Of a stretch of 64,000 nucleotides of DNA, positions 1 to 9,945 are shown piece after piece. Source of the DNA: Mycoplasma bradburyae. Its GTDB lineage: Bacteria > Bacillota_I > Bacilli_A > Mycoplasmatales > Mycoplasmoidaceae. The stretch lies in contig NZ_CP101415.1 of the NCBI RefSeq assembly GCF_024339025.1, positions 124,001 through 188,000 on the forward strand, given 5' to 3'. Every line of letters begins with the position of its first letter. Position 1 is the first letter of the stretch. The position numbers and the translations under genes are program-made. A model generated the notes under the pieces. It made no database searches and had not been told where the DNA came from. It saw only the letters and a list, made by a program, of their open reading frames with translations.

Positions 1-1714
1 CAGTTATATTTTCAGTTATTTCCGTAAAAAAATCGTTTATTTGCTTGTTTTTTTGATATTTTAGATATTCGTATTTTATAAAATCGTTATAAGTTTCTTT
101 TTTAGAAAAACCATTTTTTACAATCTTAAATGAACCTATCACTTCGCGATGCAATTCATTAATTTCTTTTACGGATGATAGCAACTCATTAAACGCTGTT
201 CTACTATTTTCAAATCTTTTCTCATTTTCATTTTTCTTGCACCATTGAATGATTGAGTTATATAATTCTTCAAGCCTTTTTTCCTTTTTACCACTTCCTC
301 CTTCTAACGAAATTTGACCAAAGGTTATTTTATTAGATTTATTGCAAGAACCATGACTTGTTTGATTTTTATTAACATCCTTAAAATAATCAAGTTCATC
401 TTTTAAAAAATCTGGTAAATCATCAGGGATTAAAGGTAATTCATTAACAATATTTTGAACAGCGCCATTATTAGAGCTTAATACTAGAATTTGATTATTA
501 TTGTTTCTAATCAATTCTCTAATCTTATTTTCTTTATCTTTTATATTTTCTAAATTAAGGCTCTCTTTACTTAATAATTTGGCTTGTTCGCAAATTATTT
601 CAGCAAAAATATCCTTAAGCAGGGTAGTCTTTCCTGTTCCTGGAGGTCCATTAACACTTCAAATATCATTAACGATATTTTCCGATTTTTGTTGAACGCT
701 AATATTGATTGCTACTTGTTGCATCAAAGTTAAATTATATTTAGGATTACCGATAAATTTAGCTTTAGGATAAAATTCAGGATTAATAAATTTTTCTAAA
801 TTTTTTTGAAACTCTTCATTAGATTTATCGTTATTTTCATCTTCAAAAAAGTTATATTTTTCCTCTTTATCTGATTCATTAATACCTAGATATCTTTCTA
901 GGTTTTTCGGTATATTTCATCTATTTTCTTTATTGTTAATTAAATTGATTGCATCTAAAATAATATCTAAATAATAACTTTGCTGTCTATATCTAAAATA
1001 AGGAAATTCTTCACCCTCTTTAGGTTCAATATATCAATATTTTTTCTTATCAATATTGGATTCTAAATGAAATTTATTATTTAATAAGTGTTCTAATAAT
1101 TCGTTTAATAAAACAGGTTCTTTATTTTCGTATTTATCGAGTAATTCGGATTGAATCTCTTTTAATTCTTTCTTATATTTATCGTATTCTTCTAATATAT
1201 CAATATTTTCTCTATCTTCTTTAATTTTAGTGGCTATATAAGATGCGAAAGAAATAAAAAAATCATTTTTATAAGTAGAAAAATTTAAAACATATATAGA
1301 ATTATCTGAGTTATCCTTTTCATTAATTTTTATTTTTAAAAAAGGGTCCTTAATTTTATCGCCTTCCTTATACTTATTTAAGAAAATGTATCCTAAATAA
1401 TAATGTTTCGAATCGCTATTATTATCGAATAATTTTGAAATTTTACATATTTCGCAATATTCGTTTTCTTCGTTATCTGGTTTATCAAGCTCGCACTCGC
1501 ATTTTTTCTTTAAATCAAATTTACTTAAAACATCGGTTTTATAATTTAATTCACCAAAGAAAATGAATAATTCATTTTGATATTTTTTTATTGTGGAATA
1601 ACCATTTTTAAGTTCGAAAGGTATTGTTTGTTTATCATTTTTATCAAAACATGGTAAACTCATAATTTCATTACAAAATCACGCTCTTAAAAGTTTAGTT
1701 TTTTCGTTATTCAT
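1..1714 (-). CDS. Superfamily 1 helicase-like P-loop NTPase, C-terminal part beyond window
   Basis: The frame stays open from an ATG at 1714 through several in-frame TGA (Trp) codons to the window edge, giving 571 residues with the C terminus missing. A Walker A motif GPPGTGKTTL lies near residue 356 and is preceded by LTLMQQVAINISV, the Q-motif-like lead-in seen in DNA2/NAM7 (UPF1-type) helicases. The stretch QILVLSSNNGAVQNIV that follows matches motif Ia of that family. Around residues 72-88 there is a C-E-C-x14-C-x2-C cluster that could bind zinc. The later helicase motifs lie outside the window. The ATG at 1714 adds 17 residues, including one TGA Trp, to the shorter ATG at 1663. It probably acts on nucleic acid in the cytoplasm. 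Its specific role, for example defence or RNA turnover, cannot be told. Confidence 0.72.
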
Positions 1715-2133
1715 ATTTTTATAACTACCCAACCTATAAAATATTAGTTCTATCTATTTTATTAAGTAATAAACTATAAGTTTATTTATATTAAATATAC
1801 AAAATATCCATAAAAACATTCAATTAAATTAAAAATAAATTTAAATTAACTAATTCTTTGTTATAGATCTATTTATGGAATTAATAAAATAATTTATCTA
1901 TAAAACAACCTTAAAACATTATTAATCATCCTTTAGCTTATAAAGCACATAAATCATTTAAATATTAGATGTATTTCGATTTATCGCAAAATTAATCTAT
2001 CAAAATTGATGAACTTTTATTTTCAAGGAAAAATTTTAATATTAATCGTATTTATATCGTTGTTGTTATTATCAATATTTGAATAATATAAAATTAATCC
2101 GACTAGTTTTATAAAAACTAAATATTTAAACAT
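1715..2133. other. AT-rich intergenic region between divergent genes
   Basis: About 420 bases separate the minus-strand helicase-like gene from alaS. It must hold promoters for both directions. A TATAAA-like stretch lies near 2087-2092 upstream of alaS, but no convincing -35 box, riboswitch, RNA gene or open frame is visible. Confidence 0.5.
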
Positions 2134-4866
2134 ATGAATAAACGCTTAAGTGGTTCGCAAATAAGACAAATTTGATTAGACTTTTTTAAAAGTAAAAAAC
2201 ATGAGATTGTTGAATCTAAATCTTTAGTTCCGATTAATGATCCAAGTTTATTATGAATTAATGCTGGAGTAGCAACACTCAAAAAATTCTTTTCGGGAGA
2301 AGAGAACCCGATAAATCCTAGATTAGCTAACTCACAAAGATGTATTAGAGCTAATGATATCGAAAACGTTGGTGTAACTTCAAGACACCATACGATTTTT
2401 GAAATGTTAGGTAATTTCTCAATTGGTGACTACTTCAAAAAAGAAGCTATCCAATTTGGTTTTGAACTATTAACAAAAGAATATGGTTTAGATAAAGATA
2501 AACTATATATTACTGTTTATCATGATGATAATGATGCTTATGATAATTGAGTACAACAAGGAATAGATCCTAAGCATATTATTAAATGTAACAAGGAAAG
2601 AAATTTTTGAGATTTAGGTTCTGGTCCTTGTGGACCTTGTACAGAGATTTATTATGATCGTGGAGAAAAATATGATCCTAAAAAATTAGGTGAAAAATTA
2701 TTCTTTGAAGATATTGAAAACGATCGTTATATCGAAGTATGAAACATTGTGTTTTCGCAATTCAATAATGATGGGAAAAATAACTATTCTGAATTATTAA
2801 GAAAGAATATTGATACCGGTGCTAGTTTAGAAAGATTTGCTTCAGTATTACAAGATGTTCCGACTAATTACGACACTGATTTATTCTTGCCGATTATTCG
2901 AGAGATTGAAAAATACACTGATAGCAAATATGTTGTCGAAGATTACTTTAGTAACGATAAAAAAAGACAAGAAACTCTTAAAGCATTTAGGGTAATAGCT
3001 GATCACTTAAAATGTGGAGTTTTTGCAATCGCAGATGGTGTATTACCAGGACCTAAAGATCGTGATTATATTATTAGAAAGTTACTTCGTAGAGCGTTTG
3101 TTTATGCAAGAAAATTAGATGCTAAACCTGAATACCTACAAGGTGCAATTAACAAAATTATTGAAATATACGGCGATTTCTTTAAACATTTATTAGACAA
3201 CAAGAAGATTATTCTAGAAGCTATAACTAATGAATCTAATAACTTTAGTAAAACATTAGATTATGGTTTTGATATTTTTAATCAAGCTAAAACAACTAAT
3301 GGTTTAACAGCTGAAATAATTTTTAAATTAGTTGAAACATACGGATTTCCTTTAGATTTAATTAAAGAATTATCGCAAGAATCTAATATTAAAATCGATA
3401 TCGAAGGTTTTGAAAAACTATTTAAAAAACATCAAGAAGTTTCTAAAGCTAATAGCAATGAAACTGGAATGAAAAAACAAAATGAAAATCTTCTTAAGTT
3501 TGATAAAGAATCTAAGTTTCATTACGATAAAAACAACATTAAAACCAATGTTATCGCAATTTTTGATGATAACTTTAATCCTGTAGATAAAATTGAAGTT
3601 GGTTCAGGTTATGTTGTGTTTAAAGATACACCTATTTACGCAACTTCTGGTGGTCAAAGATATGACGAAGGTTATTGTATTAAAAAAGGTGATTTAGTTG
3701 TTCATTTTGATAATGTAATTAAAGCACCGAACAAACAACACTTACATCACTTCAATAAAGCTAGTTTTTGACTTGATGAAAAAGTTGAATTAATACATGA
3801 CGAAAATTGAAGAAGATTAGTAAGAAAAAATCACTCATTAGAACATATTTTACACGCTACTCTTAAAAATACTATTAGTGAAACCATTAAGCAATCAGGC
3901 GCGTTTAAATCAGCAGCTAAAGCTACACTTGATTTCAACTATCCTTCTAAATTAACTGATGAAGAAATTGAAAACGTTGAAAGTAAAATAAGAAAAGTAA
4001 TAGCTGATGCTTTACCTGTTGGTGTTCATTATGTTGATTATGAAACTAGTCAAAAGATGAACGCGATTGCTTACTTTGAAGAAGAATATAAGAAGCATGA
4101 ATTACTTCGTGTAATTAAAATGGAAGATTACAGTGTTGAATTATGTGGTGGAACACACGTAAATAACACTAAAGAAATCGAGGATTGTTTCATCACCGAT
4201 CTTTATTCACTAGGTGCTGGTAGATGAAGAATCGAGATTATTAGTTCTCACGAAACAATTCAAGATTACTTAATTAGCAAACAAGAAGAAATTATTAAAG
4301 AAAAAGCTAAAATGATCGATGAATTAGGTAATTATCCTAGTTTTTCATCTAATGAATTTGCTTCAATAAAAGAGATTGGAAGTAAGATAAATAACTTCTC
4401 GTTACCCAATTCAATCAAGGATTTAAGAAAATCATTAAGAGAATTCGAAGAATTAAAAGAAGAATTCAAGAAAAACAAATTAGAGTTAGATAAGAAAAAA
4501 ACTAAAGATCAAGCTAACAAGATCAAACAAATAGCTTTAAATAATTTAGAACACAAAATTGTTTTATTATTCTTTGACAAAGAAGAATCCAAAGCTTTAT
4601 CAATCGCTCATACAGAATTAGTAAATGAAAAACAAGATCATTTATTCTTCTTTATTAACAAGATTGATAACAAGATTAGTTATCTAATTGGTATTAAGAA
4701 TCCGACAGATAAACTTAATGCCAAAATTCTAATCGAAAAAATTAACAAAACATTTGAAGCTAAAGGTGGCGGAAAACCTAACTTCGCTCAAGGTGGATTT
4801 AGCACTGATAAAGATATCGATAAACTAAAAACGGATTTCATTAATTTATGTACTACGTTGCTTTAG
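2134..4866 (+). CDS. alaS: Alanyl-tRNA synthetase
   Basis: Alanyl-tRNA synthetase attaches alanine to tRNA-Ala in the cytoplasm. The 910-residue product starts [18 protein letters not shown] and carries the class II catalytic core ([35 protein letters not shown]). The editing domain shows the zinc-site pair HSLEH and CGGTHV, and the C-terminal part ends in a glycine-rich stretch ([13 protein letters not shown]). Length is close to the family norm of about 870-900. Several TGA codons are read as Trp. The ATG at 2134 is chosen because it gives the conserved N terminus. The end overlaps ruvX by 19 bases. The order alaS-ruvX followed by trmR/U32 genes is also found in Bacillus. Confidence 0.97.
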
Positions 4867-5276
4867 ATGTCGGTTCTAAAAAACTGGGAATAGCTACAGG
4901 TGACGGTGATTTTAAGATTGCTTCACCATACTGTGTTATTACCTACAATGAAGGTGATTTTAATCAATGTTTGAATAAACTTAAAGAAAAAACTAACAGT
5001 TTTTTCTATGATTTTAAGTTTGTTATCGGTATACCTTTAAATATCAATAATACAAAATCTTCAACAACAATTATGGTTGAAAATTTTATTGAATTGCTTA
5101 AAGCGAATTACAAAAATGAAATCATTTTATATGATGAACGTTATACTTCAATAATTGCAGATCAAATTATGATGGATAACGAAATAAAAGCTAAAAAAAG
5201 AAAAGAAAAAATAGATAAGATTGCAGCTTATGTTTTATTGCAATCTTTTTTTGATGATGATCGATATCCTAAATAA
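4848..5276 (+). CDS. ruvX: RuvX/YqgF family Holliday-junction resolvase-like nuclease
   Basis: The 142-residue protein has the YqgF/RuvX RNase H-like fold signature: [16 protein letters not shown] at the N terminus, IGIPLNIN in the middle and LYDERYTS with nearby DEIKAKKRKEKIDKIAAYVLLQSF at the C terminus. Members are linked to 16S rRNA 5'-end maturation and possible Holliday-junction cleavage. The start overlaps the end of alaS by 19 bases in another frame, so translation is probably coupled. The 3' end overlaps the next gene by about 20 bases. Length is typical for the family. Confidence 0.93.
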   Translation: MYYVALDVGSKKLGIATGDGDFKIASPYCVITYNEGDFNQCLNKLKEKTNSFFYDFKFVIGIPLNINNTKSSTTIMVENFIELLKANYKNEIILYDERYTSIIADQIMMDNEIKAKKRKEKIDKIAAYVLLQSFFDDDRYPK

Positions 5277-5823
5277 ATTTAAACAATTAAATATAGAAAT
5301 GAAAATCCCGATTATGAGGGATGATAATTTAGTTAACTTAGTTAATAAGTTAACTAATATTAAAGTTAAGGAATTACTTGAAATAGGTACAGGTATTGGA
5401 TTTAGTTCAATGTATCTTAGTTATCATTTAAAAGAACTAAAAATTGATACATTAGAAAAAAATCTAGAAAGATATTCAATTGCTAAAGAATGATTAGTTG
5501 ATTTCGAAAATGTTAATTGTATCAATGGTGATTGTTATGAATTTATTCCTAATAAAAAATATGAAGCAATCATACTAGACGGACCAAAAGGTAAGCAAAT
5601 CGATCTATTTAATAAATATATTAATTATTTATTGCCTAATGGGGTTATGATTATTGATAATTTCTATCTAAAAAACATAAAACCTAATAATAAGCTTTAT
5701 AATAAAAACCTAGAATGACAAAATTTTGTTCGTAATTTAGATAAGAATAAATTTAATGTTGAAATAGATGAATCAGGAGACGGAGTCGTTTATGTTTTTA
5801 GTAAGCCAAGTCCAATCGCTTAA
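5254..5823 (+). CDS. trmR: TrmR-like SAM-dependent O-methyltransferase
   Basis: The class I SAM methyltransferase of 189 residues has motif I as LLEIGTGIGFSSMYLS and the metal/active-site segment AIILDGPKGKQ, followed by GVMIIDNFYL, as in the COG4122 O-methyltransferases. In Bacillus the family member TrmR (YrrM) methylates 5-hydroxyuridine at position 34 of tRNA to 5-methoxyuridine. That gene also sits directly upstream of two U32 genes, as here. The start is one of two adjacent ATGs (5254 or 5257) inside the 3' end of ruvX. The 3' end overlaps the next gene by 32 bases. Function is inferred from family and context. Confidence 0.8.
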
Positions 5824-6748
5824 TCAAGCTAAAAAATTTATTGACAATAAAGTAGATTGTATCTTAGTAGGGTATGAAAATTTTGCTTTACGTTGTACTA
5901 AAACATTAAATAATTCTGAACTAAAAGATTTAATTCAATATAGAAACGATAAAAAGTCAAATACAAAAATATTTGTCTTAATGAACAGTTTTATTTTTGA
6001 AAATCAGATATCAGATTTAGAAAATAAACTATGCGAATTAAACGAATTAAAAGTTGATAAAGTTTATTTCCAAGACTATGCAATTGTGCAAATTATACGG
6101 GAAAAACAACTAAATTTAGAAGTTGCATATCATTCAGAAACGATGGTTACATCTTATGGTCAATTTGATTTTTTCATCGAAAATAAGATTAACCATTTAG
6201 TTCTTGCAAGAGAACTTTTTATGAATGAAATTAAACAAATGCATGATAATAAGAAATCTTTATCATTAGAAATGCAAATACAAGGATATGCTTTTTTTAT
6301 GCATTCTAGATGAAAGATGATTTCTAACTTTGAAGCGTATGCTAGAATTTCAGATAAATTATCTTCTAAAAAACAATTATGAATTCGTGAAGCATTAAGA
6401 AAATACCCTAATGCTATTTATGAAGACGAATTTGGTACTCATATGTTTACAGGTTACATATTATGTGCCATTAAACATATAAAAGAACTTTATGAATATG
6501 GTTTAGATTATGTTCGAATAGATTCAATTATGATTGATGAAAAAGCTCATGAATCTATTACTTTAATATATCAAAATATCATCAATGATCTGAGAGAAAA
6601 TAAAACGGTTTCTGAAGACAAAATTAACAAAAACTACGGCAAAATTGAACAATTATGCTTGCCAATTGAAATTGCTTCAGGATTCTTTGGCGGTATAAAA
6701 GAAATCAAACATTTAATTAAAGAAGAAAAGGTAGAAACGAAACAATAA
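5792..6748 (+). CDS. Peptidase U32 family protein, TrhP1/YrrN-like
   Basis: The 318-residue protein belongs to the short U32 type (FLVSQVQSLNQAKKFID, VDCILVGYENFALRC, LEVAYHSETMVTSYGQFDFF, HLVLARELFMNEIKQM). In Bacillus the paralogue pair YrrN/YrrO (TrhP1/TrhP2) hydroxylates uridine 34 in tRNA. This copy lacks the four-cysteine cluster of its partner, as expected for the TrhP1-type subunit. The ATG at 5792 is preferred over 5768 because an AGGAGA stretch precedes it. It overlaps the methyltransferase by 32 bases and meets the next gene at a TAATG junction, so the two U32 proteins are likely made together. Confidence 0.78.
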
Positions 6749-7974
6749 TGAAGTACGAATTATTAGCTCCTGCTGGAGATGTTCAAAAAGCGATGTTTGC
6801 TATTGACTATGGTGCAGACGCAGTTTTTATCGGTGCCAAAGCTTATTCATTGAGATCTAGTGCTAGCAATTTCTTTTTTAAAGATATAAAAGAAATTGTA
6901 GATTACGCTCATGAACGTAATAAGAAAATTTATATTACGGTTAATGTTGTGTGTCACAACCCCTTAGTTAAAGGTTATGCTAAATTTATTGATGAGTTAG
7001 CTCTAACAGGTGTTGATGGATTAATTGTTGCTGATCCGTTTATAATTCATCACACAAAAAATAATCATCCAGAACTAGAATTACATTTATCAACTCAACA
7101 AAGTGTTACAAATTCTAAGTCAGCCTTATTTTGAAAAAGTAATGGATTATCAAGAGTGGTATTAGCTCGTGAAGTAACAATAGAAGAATTAGAGCTATTA
7201 ATGCCTAATGTTAAGGATAAAGTAGAAATCGAATACTTCATTCACGGTGCTGTATGTATTTCGTTTAGTGGACGATGTATGATGTCTAATAACTGATCTC
7301 TTCGTGATGCTAACGTTGGTGGTTGCGCGCAATCTTGTCGTTGAAGATATGATTTAAAAGATGAAGAGATGAATCATTATTCAGATTCTTTTACAATGTC
7401 ACCGAAAGATATGGCTTTAATCGATGAGATTAAGAAACTGATGGAATTAGGTGTTGCTTCATTTAAAGTAGAAGGTCGTATGAAGTCGATTAATTATGTG
7501 GCTACGGTAATCAAATCATATCGCTATGCTATGAACTACTATCTAACCAATGGATTTAATGTTAATAAGGATAGCGAACAAGAAATGCTAACTAAAGCTA
7601 GAGCAGAATTAAAATCAGCTGAAAATCGTTTAACCAAAAAGGGTTTTGCTCACGGTCAACCTGGTATTGATGCTATGTTATACCATGAAGAAGAACGCAA
7701 AATAGCTCAAACATTCGCTTTTATTGTTGATGAAATTCAAGATGATGGTTATGTAAAAGTAACATGTAAAAATAACTTTAAAAAAGCTCAAGAATATATG
7801 ATTTATGGCCCAAACTTTAAATTTGATGAGATCAAAATCGTATCTTTATTAAATAAAGAAAAGAAAGAAGTCGATGTTGCAAACGACCCGATGGGAATAT
7901 ATTACTTGAAATTTGATAAAAATTATCAACTAATGAAAAATAGTATTGGACACATTAAAAAAACCTTGGATTAA
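6748..7974 (+). CDS. Peptidase U32 family protein, TrhP2/YrrO-like tRNA hydroxylation protein
   Basis: The 408-residue protein begins MKYELLAPAGDVQKAMFAIDYGADAV, the hallmark N terminus of U32 proteins. It contains the full U32 signature EYFIHGAVCISFSGRCMMS followed by GGCAQSCRW, whose cysteines are expected to hold an iron-sulfur cluster, and then VASFKVEGRMKSINYVA. It ends with a small beta domain of the U32 C-terminal type. E. coli TrhP and Bacillus TrhP2 use prephenate in forming 5-hydroxyuridine 34. The start codon shares one base with the stop of the upstream gene. A hairpin terminator follows directly. Confidence 0.85.
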
Positions 7975-7990
7975 TAATTCCAAGGTTTTT
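7960..7990. terminator. Bidirectional terminator between trhP2-like gene and rpsT
   Basis: A 9-bp perfect stem (AACCTTGGA at 7962-7970 with TCCAAGGTT at 7979-7987) has T runs on both sides. It lies between two convergent genes and overlaps the rpsT stop codon, so it can end transcription from either side. Confidence 0.85.
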
Positions 7991-8240
7991 AGTTAGTTGC
8001 AGCTTGTGCATTTGTTCATCTAGCTGCTCTTGATTTAAGACGACGAGCTTTGTTTTTAGAAATTCTATTATTTTTAGCTAATCTATCTGCTAAAGAATAA
8101 ACTTTATCAGCATCTTTTTTATCTTTAGAAACTTTAGTTTTCTTAATTTGATTTTTTAATGCTGTTTTAAAACCTTTAGTTAATTGATTAGCCTTTAAAT
8201 TCTGACGATAGCTCTTTTCGTTTGCTTTAATATTGGCCAT
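7989..8240 (-). CDS. rpsT: 30S ribosomal protein S20
   Basis: The protein is small and very basic (83 residues): MANIKANEKSYRQNLKANQ, then K/R-rich helices and KARRLKSRAARW. It binds 16S rRNA in the 30S subunit. Reading TGA at 8016-8018 as Trp adds the tail WTNAQAATN to a TAA at 7989, so the natural end is 9 residues beyond a standard-code reading. A -10 box lies just upstream, and the terminator overlaps the stop codon. Confidence 0.94.
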
Positions 8241-8260
8241 ATCGTTTACGTACGTTTTTA

Positions 8261-8266
8261 ATTATA
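8261..8266 (-). promoter_or_regulatory. -10 box for rpsT
   Basis: TATAAT on the minus strand, about 20 bases upstream of the rpsT ATG. This suggests a very short leader. Confidence 0.6.
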
Positions 8267-8304
8267 TAACTTATTAATTATAATATATAAGTAAATACTA
8301 CACG

Positions 8305-8310
8305 TATAAT
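8305..8310 (+). promoter_or_regulatory. -10 box for the membrane protein-fmt operon
   Basis: TATAAT on the plus strand, 20 bases before the ATG at 8331 and divergent from the rpsT promoter. Confidence 0.6.
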
Positions 8311-8330
8311 ATTATATACAATATAGTTTA

Positions 8331-8990
8331 ATGAATAGTAATTTTATTTTAATCGTCTTATTAGTAGTTGTTCCAATTGGATTCATAAGTTATTTTATTT
8401 ATAAAAGAAAAAAAACTACAGGTTCAGGTGAATTTGTTGGAAGAACTAAGGATGAACGCAGAAACGAAGTTTGAAAAACTGTTAAAAAATATCTGCAAGA
8501 TAACGACATGTATGGTCGTGAGATCATGTATACTTTTGTCGCAAAAAGACCGTCAGCTAATGATGATAAGAAGCTTCACAAACAGTTTAAAGAAGAAACA
8601 AAAAAATATTTATTAGAGCATAAATTATCTAAAAAAGATAAGAAAGCTTATCTAAAAAGTCGGTCTAAGGAAATGGCTCGTGAAAGATATTGCATCTATT
8701 TTCAAACAAAGGATGCTAAGACTCAATCTGTTTTTGATCCAGAAATTATTGAGGCTGAAGTATTAACATTACCTCCTAAAAAAAGAGGTGATGCTCCTGA
8801 AAGAAAAATTCAAATTAACGGATTACAAGATTTTAAAAAAGAGTTTGCTTGAATTGAACCTTTAAAAAATAAAGAAGATGCTCGATTAAAGAAAGCTGAA
8901 GACGAAAGAATTAGAAAGCTTGAAAGAAAAGAACAACGCAGATTAGCTAAGTTGGCTAAAAAAGAAGCTAAAACTAAAAAGAAGATTTAA
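8331..8990 (+). CDS. Single-pass membrane protein with lysine-rich cytoplasmic tail, unknown function
   Basis: The 219-residue protein opens with one membrane segment (NSNFILIVLLVVVPIGFISYFIY, about residues 2-24) followed by KRKK, which fixes the tail in the cytoplasm. The soluble part is highly charged (TFVAKRPSANDDKKLHKQFKEE, PEIIEAEVLTLPPKKRGDAPE) and ends in a K/E/R-rich helix from about residue 180. It looks like one of the mycoplasma-specific conserved membrane proteins, but I do not recognise a function. Its stop is 5 bases before fmt, so the two are co-transcribed. The true start is upstream of the ATG at 8508, since the frame crosses TGA codons. Confidence 0.8.
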
Positions 8991-8995
8991 TAAAA

Positions 8996-9943
8996 ATGAT
9001 TAAAAAAAGAGTTGCTTTTTTTGGTACAACAGAATTATCTTTAGTATGCCTTAAGGCTATGCTAAATGATAATTCTTTTGATGTAGTAGCAATTATATCT
9101 CCTCCCGACAGAGTAGATTTACGAAATAAAAAGAATAAATTAAATTCAGTTAAACAATTTTGCATAGATAATAATCTACAAATTTATCAACCTGAAAAAT
9201 TATCGGATTTCTATGAAGAATTAATAAATATGAATTTAGATTTGGGTGTATGTATAGCTTACGGACAATTTATTCCTAAAAAGGTTTTGAATCTATTTAA
9301 AGATGGAATAATCAATGTTCATCCTTCTAAATTACCGTTATTAAGAGGAGGTGCTCCTATTCATTATGCGATTATAAATGGATTTAAATCTACAGCTATT
9401 TCAATCATGAAGTTAGATGAAAAAATGGATCATGGTCCTGTGTATGATCAATTAGAAGTAGCTATTAAAGAAGAATGAAATCATGATGATTTAAATTCTG
9501 AAATTATTGCTAAATCACCAGGGTTTTTAATAAAAACTATAAAAAATATTTATGAGAAAAACCTAACAGCTAAAGAACAAGATCATGATCAATATACACT
9601 TGGCTTAAATATCAAAAAAGAACAAGAACATTTGAATTTAAATTTAGATGCCAACAGTTTTGTTAATTGACAAAAAGGATTATGATCAACCCCTGGTGGT
9701 TATTTGATTTATGATGGATATAGAGTTAAAATAGCTCAAGCAAAAGTTGTTGAGAATGAACAAGACAACCAAATAGATCTGATAGGATCAATATACAAAA
9801 TTGATAAAACAGGTATTTATGTATATCTAAAAAGAGGGTCAATTGCCATTACTAAATACCTATTACCTTCTAAAAAAGTTGCAGATATAAAGCAATCAAT
9901 TAATGGAAACATTCCATTTAAAATAAATACAAAATTTGAATAA
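8996..9943 (+). CDS. fmt: Methionyl-tRNA formyltransferase
   Basis: Fmt formylates Met-tRNA-fMet for translation initiation. The 315-residue protein has the formyltransferase fold start KRVAFFGTTELSLVCLKAML and the catalytic triad Asn107, His109 (NVHPSKLPLLRGGAP) and Asp145 (KLDEKMDHGPV), spaced as in E. coli Fmt. The C-terminal OB-like domain begins near NWQKGLWSTPGGYLIY. Length is normal for the family. It lies 5 bases after the membrane protein gene and 2 bases before the DUF2779 gene. The substrate tRNA-fMet is encoded at 54164. Confidence 0.95.
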
Positions 9944-9945
9944 AT

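Noticed and set aside
501-695. Short plus-strand reading frame
   Set aside because: It is antisense to the helicase-like gene, including its P loop, and has no start signal or family features. Similar antisense frames over fmt, lon, hsdR, dnaX, ybaB and smc were left out for the same reason.
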